The position numbers were made by a program, and so were the translations under genes. Below the pieces are notes generated by a model, which did no database searches, was not told the DNA's origin, and was given only the letters and a program-made list of their open reading frames with translations. Source: an uncultured Blautia sp. (GTDB lineage Bacteria > Bacillota > Clostridia > Lachnospirales > Lachnospiraceae). Taken from it: a DNA stretch of 64,000 bases. Positions 8,573 through 17,298 of the stretch are shown here, piece after piece. Within the stretch, counting starts at the first letter, position 1, and every line of letters starts with the position of its first letter. The stretch is from contig URHH01000001.1 in the NCBI GenBank assembly GCA_900547615.1, positions 10,408-74,407 on the forward strand. Direction: 5' to 3'.

Positions 8573-8600
8573 TTGTTTTTTCCAAGATTTGGTGTATTAT
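8573..8600 (+). promoter_or_regulatory. Possible iclR promoter
   Basis: TTGTTT (8573-8578) and TATTAT (8595-8600) are spaced by 16 nt. The -35 is weak, as expected for a low-level regulator gene. It is divergent from the operon promoter. Confidence 0.5.
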
Positions 8601-8657
8601 ATATATGAACACTCTTCATTTATACTTTTTTTAATAAATATAAGGGGGATTATCAGT

Positions 8658-9422
8658 ATGGAACAAAAAAATCATCGACTTTTACAATGTGCTTTAGAAA
8701 TTATGAAATACATATCAAAACAGCCGAAAGGTGTTTCGTTTAAAGAAATCTGTACCATTACTGATTTACCCAAAAGCTCTGTGCATAACCTGGTACAGAC
8801 CATGTGTAATATGAACTTTCTTCAAAAAAAAGAAAATTATAATGAATATCGAATTGGTTTACAGTGTTTCGAAGTAGGAAATGCCTATCTTTCTACAAAT
8901 CCTTTTTATTCTGTAGCTAAAGATATTGTAGAAAATGTATCCATGCGCTGTAATCAGACAACACATTTTGGTATTTTAAACGGTCACGATACGATTTACC
9001 TTTATAAATTCGACAGCAATCAGCCTCTCCGCATTGCGTCACATACAGGTAAACGTATTCCCGCCCATGCCACAGCTATCGGAAAAGCTCTTTTATCAGG
9101 GCTTTCTAAAACGGAGTTAGATGAATTATATAAAAATTACAAACTGGAAGCTATGACAGAGCACACCATTACTTCTTTGGAAGAACTGGAAAAACAAATA
9201 GAAGAAGTACGAAAAACACAAACAGCCTATGAGTCAGAAGAATCTTCGCCATATGTCCGCTGCATCGCTGTTCCCATCTGCAATCGCACAGGAAATGTTA
9301 TCGCTGCTCTTTCTGTTTCTTTTCCTATTTATCAAAACAACTTGAATACGGAAGCGTTTCAAATGATTCTTTTTGATGCAAAAAGACAATTGGAAGCCGC
9401 ACTGCTGACACTGGATATATAG
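8658..9422 (+). CDS. IclR-family transcriptional regulator
   Basis: A 254-residue regulator with an N-terminal winged helix-turn-helix (about 1-75, including SFKEICTITDLPKSSVHNLV) and a C-terminal GAF-like effector domain (about 80-250, with GKRIPAHATAIGKALL typical of IclR). The start at 8658 follows a GGGGG-type ribosome site by about 9 nt; an upstream ATG in frame at 8589 would overlap the -10 element and has no ribosome site. It is transcribed away from the sugar-acid operon, the standard arrangement for an IclR repressor or activator of the neighbouring catabolic genes. The effector is probably an operon intermediate such as a 2-keto-3-deoxy acid, which is inference. Confidence 0.93.
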   Translation: MEQKNHRLLQCALEIMKYISKQPKGVSFKEICTITDLPKSSVHNLVQTMCNMNFLQKKENYNEYRIGLQCFEVGNAYLSTNPFYSVAKDIVENVSMRCNQTTHFGILNGHDTIYLYKFDSNQPLRIASHTGKRIPAHATAIGKALLSGLSKTELDELYKNYKLEAMTEHTITSLEELEKQIEEVRKTQTAYESEESSPYVRCIAVPICNRTGNVIAALSVSFPIYQNNLNTEAFQMILFDAKRQLEAALLTLDI

Positions 9423-9426
9423 AAAA

Positions 9427-9467
9427 AAACTCCCGAAAGATAAATCATCTTTCGAGAGTTTTTTCTA
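9427..9467. terminator. Bidirectional terminator between iclR and the UroD-family gene
   Basis: Arms 9429-9442 and 9451-9464 form a 14-bp stem with one non-Watson-Crick position, flanked by A-runs on the left and T-runs on the right. It serves both convergent units and ends the ten-gene operon read from 21689. Confidence 0.88.
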
Positions 9468-10442
9468 TCTATACACTCCCTCTTCCCACCAAATCTGGTT
9501 CATACGCTCATATCTGTCAAGCCCCAGACCTGTGTAAGCGCAATTAGAAGTGGAAAAAATGTATCCATATCCCGGCATTCCCTGCCGCAGGGAACGGCGC
9601 ACATCTTCTTCCAGCTCCTCCATTGTTCCCGTCTGCATTTTTCCGCAGTTTACGTTCCCAATAAGACATACCTTGTCTCCATAAAGTTTTTTCACTTCTG
9701 CTAAATCCACGCCGCCCTGCGGATCAAGAGAATGAATAGCATCAGGAGCACAGTCTACAATCATATCCAGAATCGGCATAACATTTCCATCGGTATGTTT
9801 AATGGTATAGTAGCCATTCGCACGATAATAGGAAATAATTTCTTTTAAATAAGGCTGCACAAGCTCTGCAAACATTTCCCTGCTGTAAAAAGGATTCGTA
9901 TTAAAACAGTAATCTGAGCAAAGGGTAAATCCATCTAAAAGCCCCGGATGTTTATTCATTTCCTCACAAAGAGCTGCCGCCTGTTCCATCTTCCTTTTTG
10001 TCTGTTCGATAAGCACTTCCGGCTCTTCATACATCATGGCGGCAAAATCCACCATGTGATCTCCATCCGGAATTGGATGGGTAACATCCCCGTGGATTGT
10101 AAGATAGTACTTGTCTCCTGAAATCTCACGGATTGTTTCCAGAATCTCTCTGGCAGCCTCCAGATTATCCGGCATTTCTCCATCCGGACCTGGATTCGGA
10201 TGAACAAAAATTGCATTGTGATGATATTTTTCTGCAATCTCTATATAAGCAAGTGCCATATCTTTAAGCTGAAGCTTCTTCTCCGCCCGGCTCATCTGAT
10301 TCCACTGACCATAAAAACGATGAAGAGGATGTACGCGCCCGATGGATTCCATAGTCAGAAAAAATACAAGCTCAAATGTAGGAACGTGACCTTCTATTTT
10401 TTCTCTTTTCAAAGCTTTAATGAATTGTTCTCTTGGAGTCAT
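9465..10442 (-). CDS. Uroporphyrinogen decarboxylase-fold protein (MtaA/UroD family), function unknown
   Basis: A 325-residue protein of the UroD superfamily, which contains haem-pathway decarboxylases and the corrinoid-linked methyltransferases MtaA/MtbA. The beta/alpha barrel signature is visible through KHTDGN, DPQGGVDLAEVKKLYG and LIGNVNCGKM. In MtaA-type enzymes zinc is held by His-x-Cys and a later Cys. Here the first pair reads H-T-D (Cys replaced by Asp) while a late Cys occurs in TSNCAYTG, so metal binding is possible but altered. It is not the haem enzyme by context: it ends a glycoside operon, overlapping the beta-helix gene by 4 nt. A methyl-group or C1 transfer from a decorated sugar is one speculation. 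Function is not assigned. Confidence 0.8.
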   Translation of the reverse strand: MTPREQFIKALKREKIEGHVPTFELVFFLTMESIGRVHPLHRFYGQWNQMSRAEKKLQLKDMALAYIEIAEKYHHNAIFVHPNPGPDGEMPDNLEAAREILETIREISGDKYYLTIHGDVTHPIPDGDHMVDFAAMMYEEPEVLIEQTKRKMEQAAALCEEMNKHPGLLDGFTLCSDYCFNTNPFYSREMFAELVQPYLKEIISYYRANGYYTIKHTDGNVMPILDMIVDCAPDAIHSLDPQGGVDLAEVKKLYGDKVCLIGNVNCGKMQTGTMEELEEDVRRSLRQGMPGYGYIFSTSNCAYTGLGLDRYERMNQIWWEEGVYR

Positions 10443-12157
10443 AATAATTCCTTTCTTTCTGTTTCTTCAATCAAAACATTCTCTACTGTTTCTTTCTCTA
10501 CAAAAATATCCTCTCTGATATTTCTGTATTGATTTCCTGATATTTCTCCATTTTGTACATCTCTTATTTCCAGGGCTCTGTCACTTGATTCAAATACATT
10601 ATTTTTTATTTTAATCCTCTTATTGACAGGAGCAGAAAATCCCTGAGATTTTATAGAAATGCAGCCTCTTCCAAATTTCCCATATCGCTCTTTTGTCCCA
10701 CAATTCCGGAATATACAATTATGAATATCAATATCTTCTCCATGACCGCCCTCACAGTGAGTGTCAAACTCTGCACCGATCAAAACGCCTGCATTCATCA
10801 TATTTTCGTATGTACAATCTGAAATCTCCACATTTTTACAGCGCAGAAGATGGCCTGCTCCGGCTATATTTCTGTAAACATTATGTTTGCAGCTATACTG
10901 CTCCGGCTCCCAACAAGAAGCGGACATAAGCGTACCCTCTTTTACAAAAGACGGCATTTTTTCAAAAAAACAAATCCTGTATCTTGTCATGCGGTGGGGC
11001 GCTTCTCTTTTTACTGCCGCGCCTTCTGCTGCTTCTTTTTCCGGTTCCTCGAAATAAGAGCCCAAAATCTCCCAAGAAGAACATTTTCGTATTTCCGTCT
11101 CCGTATGATTGTAAAATTGTACCTCAAAACTCTCTCTCATAGAAATAGGCGCATATCTGCATACTGCCAGCACTTCTTCGTCTGAGATAATTTTTTCTGC
11201 GATAAGAAAATTACTGTGTACATTCTGCCCGTCCATACGCACGCCTTCTGTAACGCAGTTCTCTATCCTGACATCCCCTGTGCACCTGTAAATTTTCCAG
11301 CCATCTCTCGGTCCTGTAAAAAACTGATTTCCTTCCGGTTTTATTACAAGACGTTCTGCCCAAATATTACAGCAGTTTTCTGTAAGGACTGCGTAGCTGT
11401 TTGTATTGTAAATTCTGATATTTTTTAATTTTAAATCGTCACATTTTCCAAAGAAAAGCTGAAAATCTGTTTTCCCCGCCTGATGCCACGAAAGCCCTTC
11501 TCCTACATGAACTTTAGAAGAAAGCTCTTCATCCTCAAGCATCAAAAGCCTCTCTCCAACAAGAGAGAAACGCCTGTCATATCCAAAACCATATGTAAGA
11601 CTTTCTCCCAATAGCGCCTTTTCTTTTATGGAAAAACGATTCATACAATAAGCCGCCATTTTGTCATAACAGGGATTTCCGGGAAACACAGAAACAAAAA
11701 TACATCCTTTTTCTATTTTTACAATTTCTCCAGCTGACGCGCACTCAGGCTTTCTTGTAAACGCAAGATTTTCTATGGTAAGATTTTTGCAGTTTTCCGC
11801 CCACAAAACCGAAGGAAGAAGTGTCTGGGAAATCCTGGAATTAAACCCTGCAAGAACGGTTGCCGGCTCTCCTGTCTCTGTACATTCTCCTTCTAAAGTC
11901 AGATTCTCCAGATTTTCCAGATAAATATGACAGTCCTTTTCATGAATGTCTCCGCATCCATCGTCATGGGCAATGGAAAGAGTTTCGCAGCATTCCCACT
12001 CAGTCAGGCAGTAAATCCCTTTTCCAAAATGTACTGTTTTTATATTCTTTTTTTCTGCGTCCTGAAAAATGTTTTTAACTTCTTCAAGTGTAACCCTGCT
12101 TTTATCGCTGATATATAAATCTGCATTTAGCTTTTTCTCTTTCATCTCAGTTCTCAT
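10439..12157 (-). CDS. Cytosolic right-handed parallel beta-helix protein
   Basis: A 572-residue protein with repeated short beta-strand turns rich in Asn, Ile and Val, such as CKNLTIENLAFTRK, CDDLKLKNIRIYN, CKNVEISDCTYENM and IKIKNNVFESSDRALEIRD. This is the pattern of pectate-lyase-like beta-helices used by polysaccharide lyases, epimerases and some glycoside hydrolases (GH28, GH110 and similar). It has no signal peptide, which is unusual for this fold and suggests action on imported oligosaccharide. The start overlaps the SGNH gene stop by 4 nt. No catalytic triad could be assigned by eye, so activity and glycosidase family remain open. Confidence 0.75.
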   Translation of the reverse strand: MRTEMKEKKLNADLYISDKSRVTLEEVKNIFQDAEKKNIKTVHFGKGIYCLTEWECCETLSIAHDDGCGDIHEKDCHIYLENLENLTLEGECTETGEPATVLAGFNSRISQTLLPSVLWAENCKNLTIENLAFTRKPECASAGEIVKIEKGCIFVSVFPGNPCYDKMAAYCMNRFSIKEKALLGESLTYGFGYDRRFSLVGERLLMLEDEELSSKVHVGEGLSWHQAGKTDFQLFFGKCDDLKLKNIRIYNTNSYAVLTENCCNIWAERLVIKPEGNQFFTGPRDGWKIYRCTGDVRIENCVTEGVRMDGQNVHSNFLIAEKIISDEEVLAVCRYAPISMRESFEVQFYNHTETEIRKCSSWEILGSYFEEPEKEAAEGAAVKREAPHRMTRYRICFFEKMPSFVKEGTLMSASCWEPEQYSCKHNVYRNIAGAGHLLRCKNVEISDCTYENMMNAGVLIGAEFDTHCEGGHGEDIDIHNCIFRNCGTKERYGKFGRGCISIKSQGFSAPVNKRIKIKNNVFESSDRALEIRDVQNGEISGNQYRNIREDIFVEKETVENVLIEETERKELL

Positions 12158-12810
12158 ACCTCATATCCTGCATAATAGAGAATCTCTTTCATGCCTTTTT
12201 CCAGAACTTTCTCAATTTTTTCATACCCGGCTCTGTTTGGATGCACTTTATCCTCAAGATACAGCTCATGATTTTCCTCATGGATACCTGTAAATCTTCT
12301 CATATCAATTACAGGAAATCCATAATATATACCGGCACGTATCACAGCATCATAATAAGCTTCCAGCGTAAAACCTACCTTGTTTTTTGTCTGGTATGCA
12401 GCACCCTCTTCCCCCATTCCATCCGGTTTTTCCAGACGAAACAGAGGAGATGCCCATATAAGAACTGCATCTGGCACTTTTTTTCTGATACAGCGAACAG
12501 CCGTTTTTATCGCCCCATAAAACGTATCGGGCGTTTCATCTTCTATATTGCCTATCGGACATCCCCAATACCAGTCATTTGTACCGTGCCACATAAAAAC
12601 AACATCCGCATCTTCCGGAATATTCTGCGGTTCTATAAGAATCGAAGCTGCATTATTGGGAGAAGCAAAAGACAGTCCGCTTGAGCCTACAGCATAATTT
12701 ACAATCTCCGCCTGAAAGGTTTTTTTCAGAAATCCTTCATATCCACCCTCTCCGTGAGTTCCTGTAGAAAGGCTGTCCCCGTAAATGACAATCTTTTTCA
12801 CTTTTTTCAT
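12154..12810 (-). CDS. SGNH-fold (GDSL) esterase
   Basis: A 218-residue cytosolic hydrolase of the SGNH family. Block I is YGDSLSTG with the nucleophile S13, block III is HGTNDWYWG with the oxyanion Asn, and block V is EDKVHPN with the catalytic Asp and His. These enzymes remove acyl groups from sugars or lipids. It has no signal peptide, overlaps both neighbours by 4 nt and belongs to the ten-gene glycoside operon, so a deacylase of an imported acylated sugar is the most economical role. The acyl group is unknown. Confidence 0.85.
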   Translation of the reverse strand: MKKVKKIVIYGDSLSTGTHGEGGYEGFLKKTFQAEIVNYAVGSSGLSFASPNNAASILIEPQNIPEDADVVFMWHGTNDWYWGCPIGNIEDETPDTFYGAIKTAVRCIRKKVPDAVLIWASPLFRLEKPDGMGEEGAAYQTKNKVGFTLEAYYDAVIRAGIYYGFPVIDMRRFTGIHEENHELYLEDKVHPNRAGYEKIEKVLEKGMKEILYYAGYEV

Positions 12811-14444
12811 TTTAAATCCATCTCCGTTTTTCCCGATACAAACATAGAATATGTTTTTCCCTCATATTGTATTTCTGCCGGAAATTCATCTTCTGTATCA
12901 ATTGTAATATGCAGAACATGGTTACGAATTTCTGCAAGAAAGTCTCCTTTTTTTCCTCCAAACCAGTAATTGCGGCATCCAAGCTTTCCGTCTTTTACAG
13001 CTTCGGAAATATCCCATTTTAAACCGTCTTTATTTCCCTGAAGGCCAATGCCATATTCAATAAGGAAAAGAATAGAGCCGATTCCTGACCATCCTACAAA
13101 ATCTTTATTATCCGCATCTCCGCTTGTAACAGAATCAGCCGGATAATTCTCCCATATTGTTCCTGTTTTTTCATAAACCTGAGACAGAACATCCATATGA
13201 TTTTTTCCGATTTCCGCTGCCAGCTCATGGTATCCATTCTGTTCCAGAGCAAGCACTACAAGCGCATTTGTCGGCGCCCAGACAGAACCGCTCCAGTACC
13301 CTCCCTCCGGGCAAAATCCCTCTTCATTTGCTGCAAGGACAGGTATTCTATGCACTCTGTTAAACGTTTCTTTATCGTTCAGCCACTTTATAAGACATGA
13401 TTTTTGATGTTCATCTGCGATTCCTGCCAGCATAGGAAAAAATCCTGCGATAGTTTTAATTCCTGTCTGGGAAAGATTATCATCTACGTCATAATAAAAT
13501 CCGTCTTTTTCATTCCACATATATTTATTAATAGCTGCTGCCGTTTCTTCCCTGTCCTGTTTCAGCCTTTCTTTCCTTTCTTCAAATTCCGGACGCACAT
13601 CTCCGGCTTTTTCCAGAATTTCCATTATTTTTATCAGCTGTCCTGCAAGCATTGCCATTTCACTTGTAATATCTACACCCATTCCAAGATATTTATTTCT
13701 TGGAGAATTATCCATACTTGCCCAGTCTGTAACATAAAGCCCGCTCACATGGCGAAGATGATATTTCATAGCTTCATACTGCCTAAAAAGAGGCTCATAT
13801 ACAAGCTTCAGACGCTCTACATCTCCTGTAAACCTGTAGCTTTCCAGCTCTCCCAATGCAAGAAGCGGATGATTCAGATTATCAAGAGTCAGATATGGAT
13901 TTTTTTCTACTGTTCTTCCAAGCTCAGGTTTATACATTTCCTCATAAGGAAGATTTGTAAGCTCCTTCAGTCTTCGAAATCCGTAATGATTATGAAAATA
14001 AGAATATAAAGGCTTGCGGTATACATTAACCCACAGAGGGAAATCTTCCCCTGTCTCTCTTATCATTTCTCTTGGAATCTCTCCGTCTTCAAGCTGCTTG
14101 CAGTAAAAATTATCGAGGGAACAGATTCCCGGTACATACGTATGAAAAAGATTACAGAAAAGTGTCATAAAGACCGTATCCCATAAAAATACATCTGCAT
14201 TAAAAGCAGCATCTACAAAATTACTTACAAAACCACTTTCCGCTGTTGGCTTATGTATGTTCTGAAAAAGAATCTTCACAGAATAATCATAGCTGTCCTT
14301 CCATCTTTTTCTTCCCTCCGTAATGGGAATTGGAAGCTTGTCCTTTACCATCTCATATGTGTAAAGAGGCTTTTCTTCATATTTCTTTTTGGAAAAATAC
14401 ATTCCTCTTTCCTGTTCTTCTATATATTTCATGTCTTTTTCCAT
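12807..14444 (-). CDS. Glycoside hydrolase of GH63/GH37 type, possible glycosylglycerate hydrolase
   Basis: A 545-residue (alpha/alpha)6-barrel hydrolase. The diagnostic segment is GGYWSGSVWAPTNALV, together with FLWDTVFMTLF and the late WENY and GWSGIGSI, as seen in GH63 and GH37 (trehalase-like) inverting enzymes. GH63 includes mannosylglycerate and glucosylglycerate hydrolases, and this gene lies 18 nt downstream of a glycerate kinase gene, so release of D-glycerate from a glycosylglycerate is a reasonable inference. No signal peptide is present, so it acts in the cytosol on imported substrate. An alternative is an alpha-glucosidase or trehalase-like role. The start at 14444 is supported by AAGGAAG about 5 nt upstream. 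Confidence 0.78.
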   Translation of the reverse strand: MEKDMKYIEEQERGMYFSKKKYEEKPLYTYEMVKDKLPIPITEGRKRWKDSYDYSVKILFQNIHKPTAESGFVSNFVDAAFNADVFLWDTVFMTLFCNLFHTYVPGICSLDNFYCKQLEDGEIPREMIRETGEDFPLWVNVYRKPLYSYFHNHYGFRRLKELTNLPYEEMYKPELGRTVEKNPYLTLDNLNHPLLALGELESYRFTGDVERLKLVYEPLFRQYEAMKYHLRHVSGLYVTDWASMDNSPRNKYLGMGVDITSEMAMLAGQLIKIMEILEKAGDVRPEFEERKERLKQDREETAAAINKYMWNEKDGFYYDVDDNLSQTGIKTIAGFFPMLAGIADEHQKSCLIKWLNDKETFNRVHRIPVLAANEEGFCPEGGYWSGSVWAPTNALVVLALEQNGYHELAAEIGKNHMDVLSQVYEKTGTIWENYPADSVTSGDADNKDFVGWSGIGSILFLIEYGIGLQGNKDGLKWDISEAVKDGKLGCRNYWFGGKKGDFLAEIRNHVLHITIDTEDEFPAEIQYEGKTYSMFVSGKTEMDLK

Positions 14445-14462
14445 CGTACTTCCTTTCCTAAA

Positions 14463-15611
14463 TTAATCCTCACTCTTTATTTGTCCTGCTGCCAAAACTC
14501 TCGCAAAATTTTCCACAGTACCTCTTAAATTTTCAGGCGCTTCCTCAAGAACCTTTTCCATTGGTTTCAGACTTCGAATAATACTGAACACAGCTGTAAT
14601 TCCTTCGTCATAAAAAAGTTCCATAGAACCTTTCTGGCGCCCTGCAAACACATATACAGGTTTCTTATATTTCCGGGCAATTCTGGCAACTCGTACAGGA
14701 ACTTTTCCCTGAAGACTCTGCGCATCAATAGAACCTTCTCCTGTAATCACAAAATCGCAGCTTTTTATTTTTTCTTCAAGAGATAACGCTTCCATCACAT
14801 AATCTGCTCCGGAACAAAATCTCGCATCACTGACTGCAAACAAAGCAAACCCGATTCCTCCTGCCGCACCGGCTCCTTTCATAACAGATACATCTCTTCC
14901 CACTGTTTTTGTAATCTTTTCTGCATAATGCTCCATTCCAGCTTCTATTCTTTCAAGAGAATCTTCTGTAACCCCTTTTTGCGGTCCGAATATATATGTT
15001 GCCCCTTCCTTTCCAAGAAGTTTGTTTTTCACATCACAGAGAACTGTTATTTTCACATCTTGCAAAAGACGTACCGGCTCTGTCAAATCTACAGTTTCTA
15101 TCCGGGAAAGCCCTCCTGCGCCAAGCGGAACCGGTTTTCCTTCTTTATCCAGAATCTTTCCACCAAGAGCCATCAGCATTCCGCAGCCTCCGTCATTGGA
15201 AACAGTTCCCCCAAGTGTGAGAATAATTTCCCGGCAGTCTTTTTTTAATGCGTGAAGAATCAGTTCTCCCACACCGTATGATGTGGCAATATCCGGATTT
15301 TTCTCTTCCGGGGCAATCATCATCATCCCGCATGCTCTTGCAACCTCAATAACAGCCGTCTGATTTTTTTCAATCCACACAAAATCTGTACCTGTTTTTT
15401 TTCCAAGAGGCCCCGAAACTGTACAGGAAATTTTGCTTCCCTGCTGACTGAGCATCAGGCATCTGGCAGTTCCCTCTCCTCCGTCCGCCATAGGTACAAG
15501 CGAACACTCTGCGTCAGGAAAAACTTTTTTTAATCCCTCACGTATGCATGTTGCCGCCTCCATAGCGCTCATACTTTCTTTATAGGAATCAGGTGCTATC
15601 ACGACTTTCAT
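14463..15611 (-). CDS. glxK: Glycerate 2-kinase (GlxK/GarK family)
   Basis: A 382-residue kinase of the GlxK/GarK glycerate kinase family. The N-terminus VVIAPDSYKESMSAMEAA and the motifs PMADGGEGT, GGTVSNDGGCGM, GAAGGIGFAL and ITGEGSIDAQ are all characteristic. It phosphorylates D-glycerate with ATP to 2-phosphoglycerate, which enters lower glycolysis. The length is normal and the start overlaps the GH13 gene stop by 4 nt. Its position directly between a GH13 phosphorylase-type gene and a GH63-like gene is the main reason to propose glycosylglycerate as the operon substrate. It could also serve glycerate from sugar-diacid breakdown, but no such enzymes are nearby. Confidence 0.93.
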   Translation of the reverse strand: MKVVIAPDSYKESMSAMEAATCIREGLKKVFPDAECSLVPMADGGEGTARCLMLSQQGSKISCTVSGPLGKKTGTDFVWIEKNQTAVIEVARACGMMMIAPEEKNPDIATSYGVGELILHALKKDCREIILTLGGTVSNDGGCGMLMALGGKILDKEGKPVPLGAGGLSRIETVDLTEPVRLLQDVKITVLCDVKNKLLGKEGATYIFGPQKGVTEDSLERIEAGMEHYAEKITKTVGRDVSVMKGAGAAGGIGFALFAVSDARFCSGADYVMEALSLEEKIKSCDFVITGEGSIDAQSLQGKVPVRVARIARKYKKPVYVFAGRQKGSMELFYDEGITAVFSIIRSLKPMEKVLEEAPENLRGTVENFARVLAAGQIKSED

Positions 15612-17287
15612 GAAGCTTCCGCTCCTTCCTCTAATTTAATCCATTTATATTCATAAGATTCCAGAGAAATATCTTTCTCTACATGTTCTCCTGATAATAA
15701 ATCCGTCCCAAAATACGGAACCGTTATAGAAACATTCTCGTCTGAAACATTCACGAGAATAAGAATTCTCTCATTCTTCTCTCCACGCACAAGGGCAAAA
15801 ATCGAAGGATGGAGGCACAGCACTTCCTGAGCGCTGTTTGGAGAAAATGCATCCTGCGTTTTTCTGATTTTCAGAAGTTCTTTATATCTTAAAAGCACCT
15901 TTCTCCTTAAAGAATCTCTTCCAAGCTCTTCCAAAAGATTATCTAAATCCAGTTTTTCTCTGTTAATGCGGCGCTTAATTCCTGATTCCTCGTAATCCCG
16001 ATAACAATTTCTTGAGCCCAGAAGGCTATGGTAATAAATCCCGGGAACTCCCATAAGAGATAAGAGAATACACTGTGAACCCATAAACTTCTGTACCATT
16101 ACATCTTCCACTTTCTCATCTCCCGCAACTGCGTCCAGATAATTAATATTCAATTCGTAAGGAATTTCTTTCCCATCGGAATCTGTGCGAACTCCAACCT
16201 GTCCGCCTCTTTCATAAACAGCGTCTAACATTTTTCTGCGTTCCTCTTCGCTTAAAATATCTTCTACAGGCCGCATTCCGATTCCGTCATGAGACGCAAG
16301 AAAATTAAAATATGTTGTCTGCGGACTTGTAGGTTCAAGGGATGCCGCCCATTCTGTCAGCTTCTCTGCATTGCCAACAATATAAGAATAGAGGGTAAGC
16401 GGCGGAAGAGGAAACTGATAAACGAGTCCTGCTTCATCTGTTCCGTCTCCAAAATAGCTGATATTTTCTTTGTGAGGAACGTTTGTCTCTGTAATAATCG
16501 TACATCCTTTTACACACTCCTCAAGAACTTCCCTCATCAATTTGATAAGCTCATGAGTCTGCGGAAGGTGCATACAAGTTGTTCCCTGTTCTTTCCAGGC
16601 AAATCCAATCGCATCAAACCTTAAAAATCTGGCTCCTTTAGAAGCATAAAAAAGAAGAATATCAAGAATCTCCAGAAGAACTGCAGGCTCTTTATAATTA
16701 AAATCAATCTGATCCTCACTGAATGTAGTCCATACATATTTTTTTCCATCTTCCGTCTCAAAGGCAGTAAGAAGAGGCAAGGCTCTCGGACGTGTCACAC
16801 TACTGTAATCTTCATCTGGATCTGCCACGATAAAAAAGTTTCTGTACTTTTCATTGCCCTTTAAAAACTCCTGAAAATAGACGCTTGATTTTGACGCATG
16901 GTTAATAACTGCATCAAACATAAGATCATAGTTTTCACCCAGAGCTTCAATATCTTCCCAGGTTCCCAGCTCCGGATTGATCTCCCTGAAATCCTGTACA
17001 GAAAATCCATCATCCGAGGTATAAGGAAACATAGGGAGAAGATGAACACCGCTTATTGTCTTCTCCATTTCCCCGTCAAGAAATATTTTTAATGCCTGCA
17101 AAGGTGTCATTCCCTCTTTTTTTATTCCATCTCCATAGGTAATCAAAATTGCGTCTTTTTTATCTGGCCGCGGATAAGATTTTTTTATTCTTCCCTTCCA
17201 CTTGTCTGTCAGTTTTTGAATTTCTCTGTATATCTCTTCGCTTCTGTCTCCGTAAAGGAACTGTAATCTTTCCTTTATTCTGCTCAT
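15608..17287 (-). CDS. GH13 sucrose-phosphorylase-type enzyme, probable glucosylglycerate phosphorylase
   Basis: A 559-residue cytosolic alpha-amylase-superfamily enzyme. Conserved region I is DAVINHAS. The nucleophile is D225 in FLRFDAIGF, the acid/base E267 in IITETN, and the stabiliser D334 in ASHDGIG. The YGDGI start of the barrel and the overall layout match GH13 subfamily 18, which holds sucrose, sucrose-6-phosphate and glucosylglycerate phosphorylases (the last shown for E. coli YcjM). In the operon it lies directly before glycerate kinase, which favours phosphorolysis of glucosylglycerate to glucose 1-phosphate and D-glycerate. GH13_18 membership is by recognition; the acceptor is inferred from context. 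AAGGAGG precedes the ATG at 17287. Confidence 0.85.
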   Translation of the reverse strand: MSRIKERLQFLYGDRSEEIYREIQKLTDKWKGRIKKSYPRPDKKDAILITYGDGIKKEGMTPLQALKIFLDGEMEKTISGVHLLPMFPYTSDDGFSVQDFREINPELGTWEDIEALGENYDLMFDAVINHASKSSVYFQEFLKGNEKYRNFFIVADPDEDYSSVTRPRALPLLTAFETEDGKKYVWTTFSEDQIDFNYKEPAVLLEILDILLFYASKGARFLRFDAIGFAWKEQGTTCMHLPQTHELIKLMREVLEECVKGCTIITETNVPHKENISYFGDGTDEAGLVYQFPLPPLTLYSYIVGNAEKLTEWAASLEPTSPQTTYFNFLASHDGIGMRPVEDILSEEERRKMLDAVYERGGQVGVRTDSDGKEIPYELNINYLDAVAGDEKVEDVMVQKFMGSQCILLSLMGVPGIYYHSLLGSRNCYRDYEESGIKRRINREKLDLDNLLEELGRDSLRRKVLLRYKELLKIRKTQDAFSPNSAQEVLCLHPSIFALVRGEKNERILILVNVSDENVSITVPYFGTDLLSGEHVEKDISLESYEYKWIKLEEGAEAS

Positions 17288-17298
17288 AAATTCCCTCC

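Noticed and set aside
9465..10442. Haem-pathway uroporphyrinogen decarboxylase (hemE)
   Set aside because: Genomic context is glycoside use and the sequence resembles the wider MtaA/UroD superfamily rather than HemE; no other haem genes are nearby.
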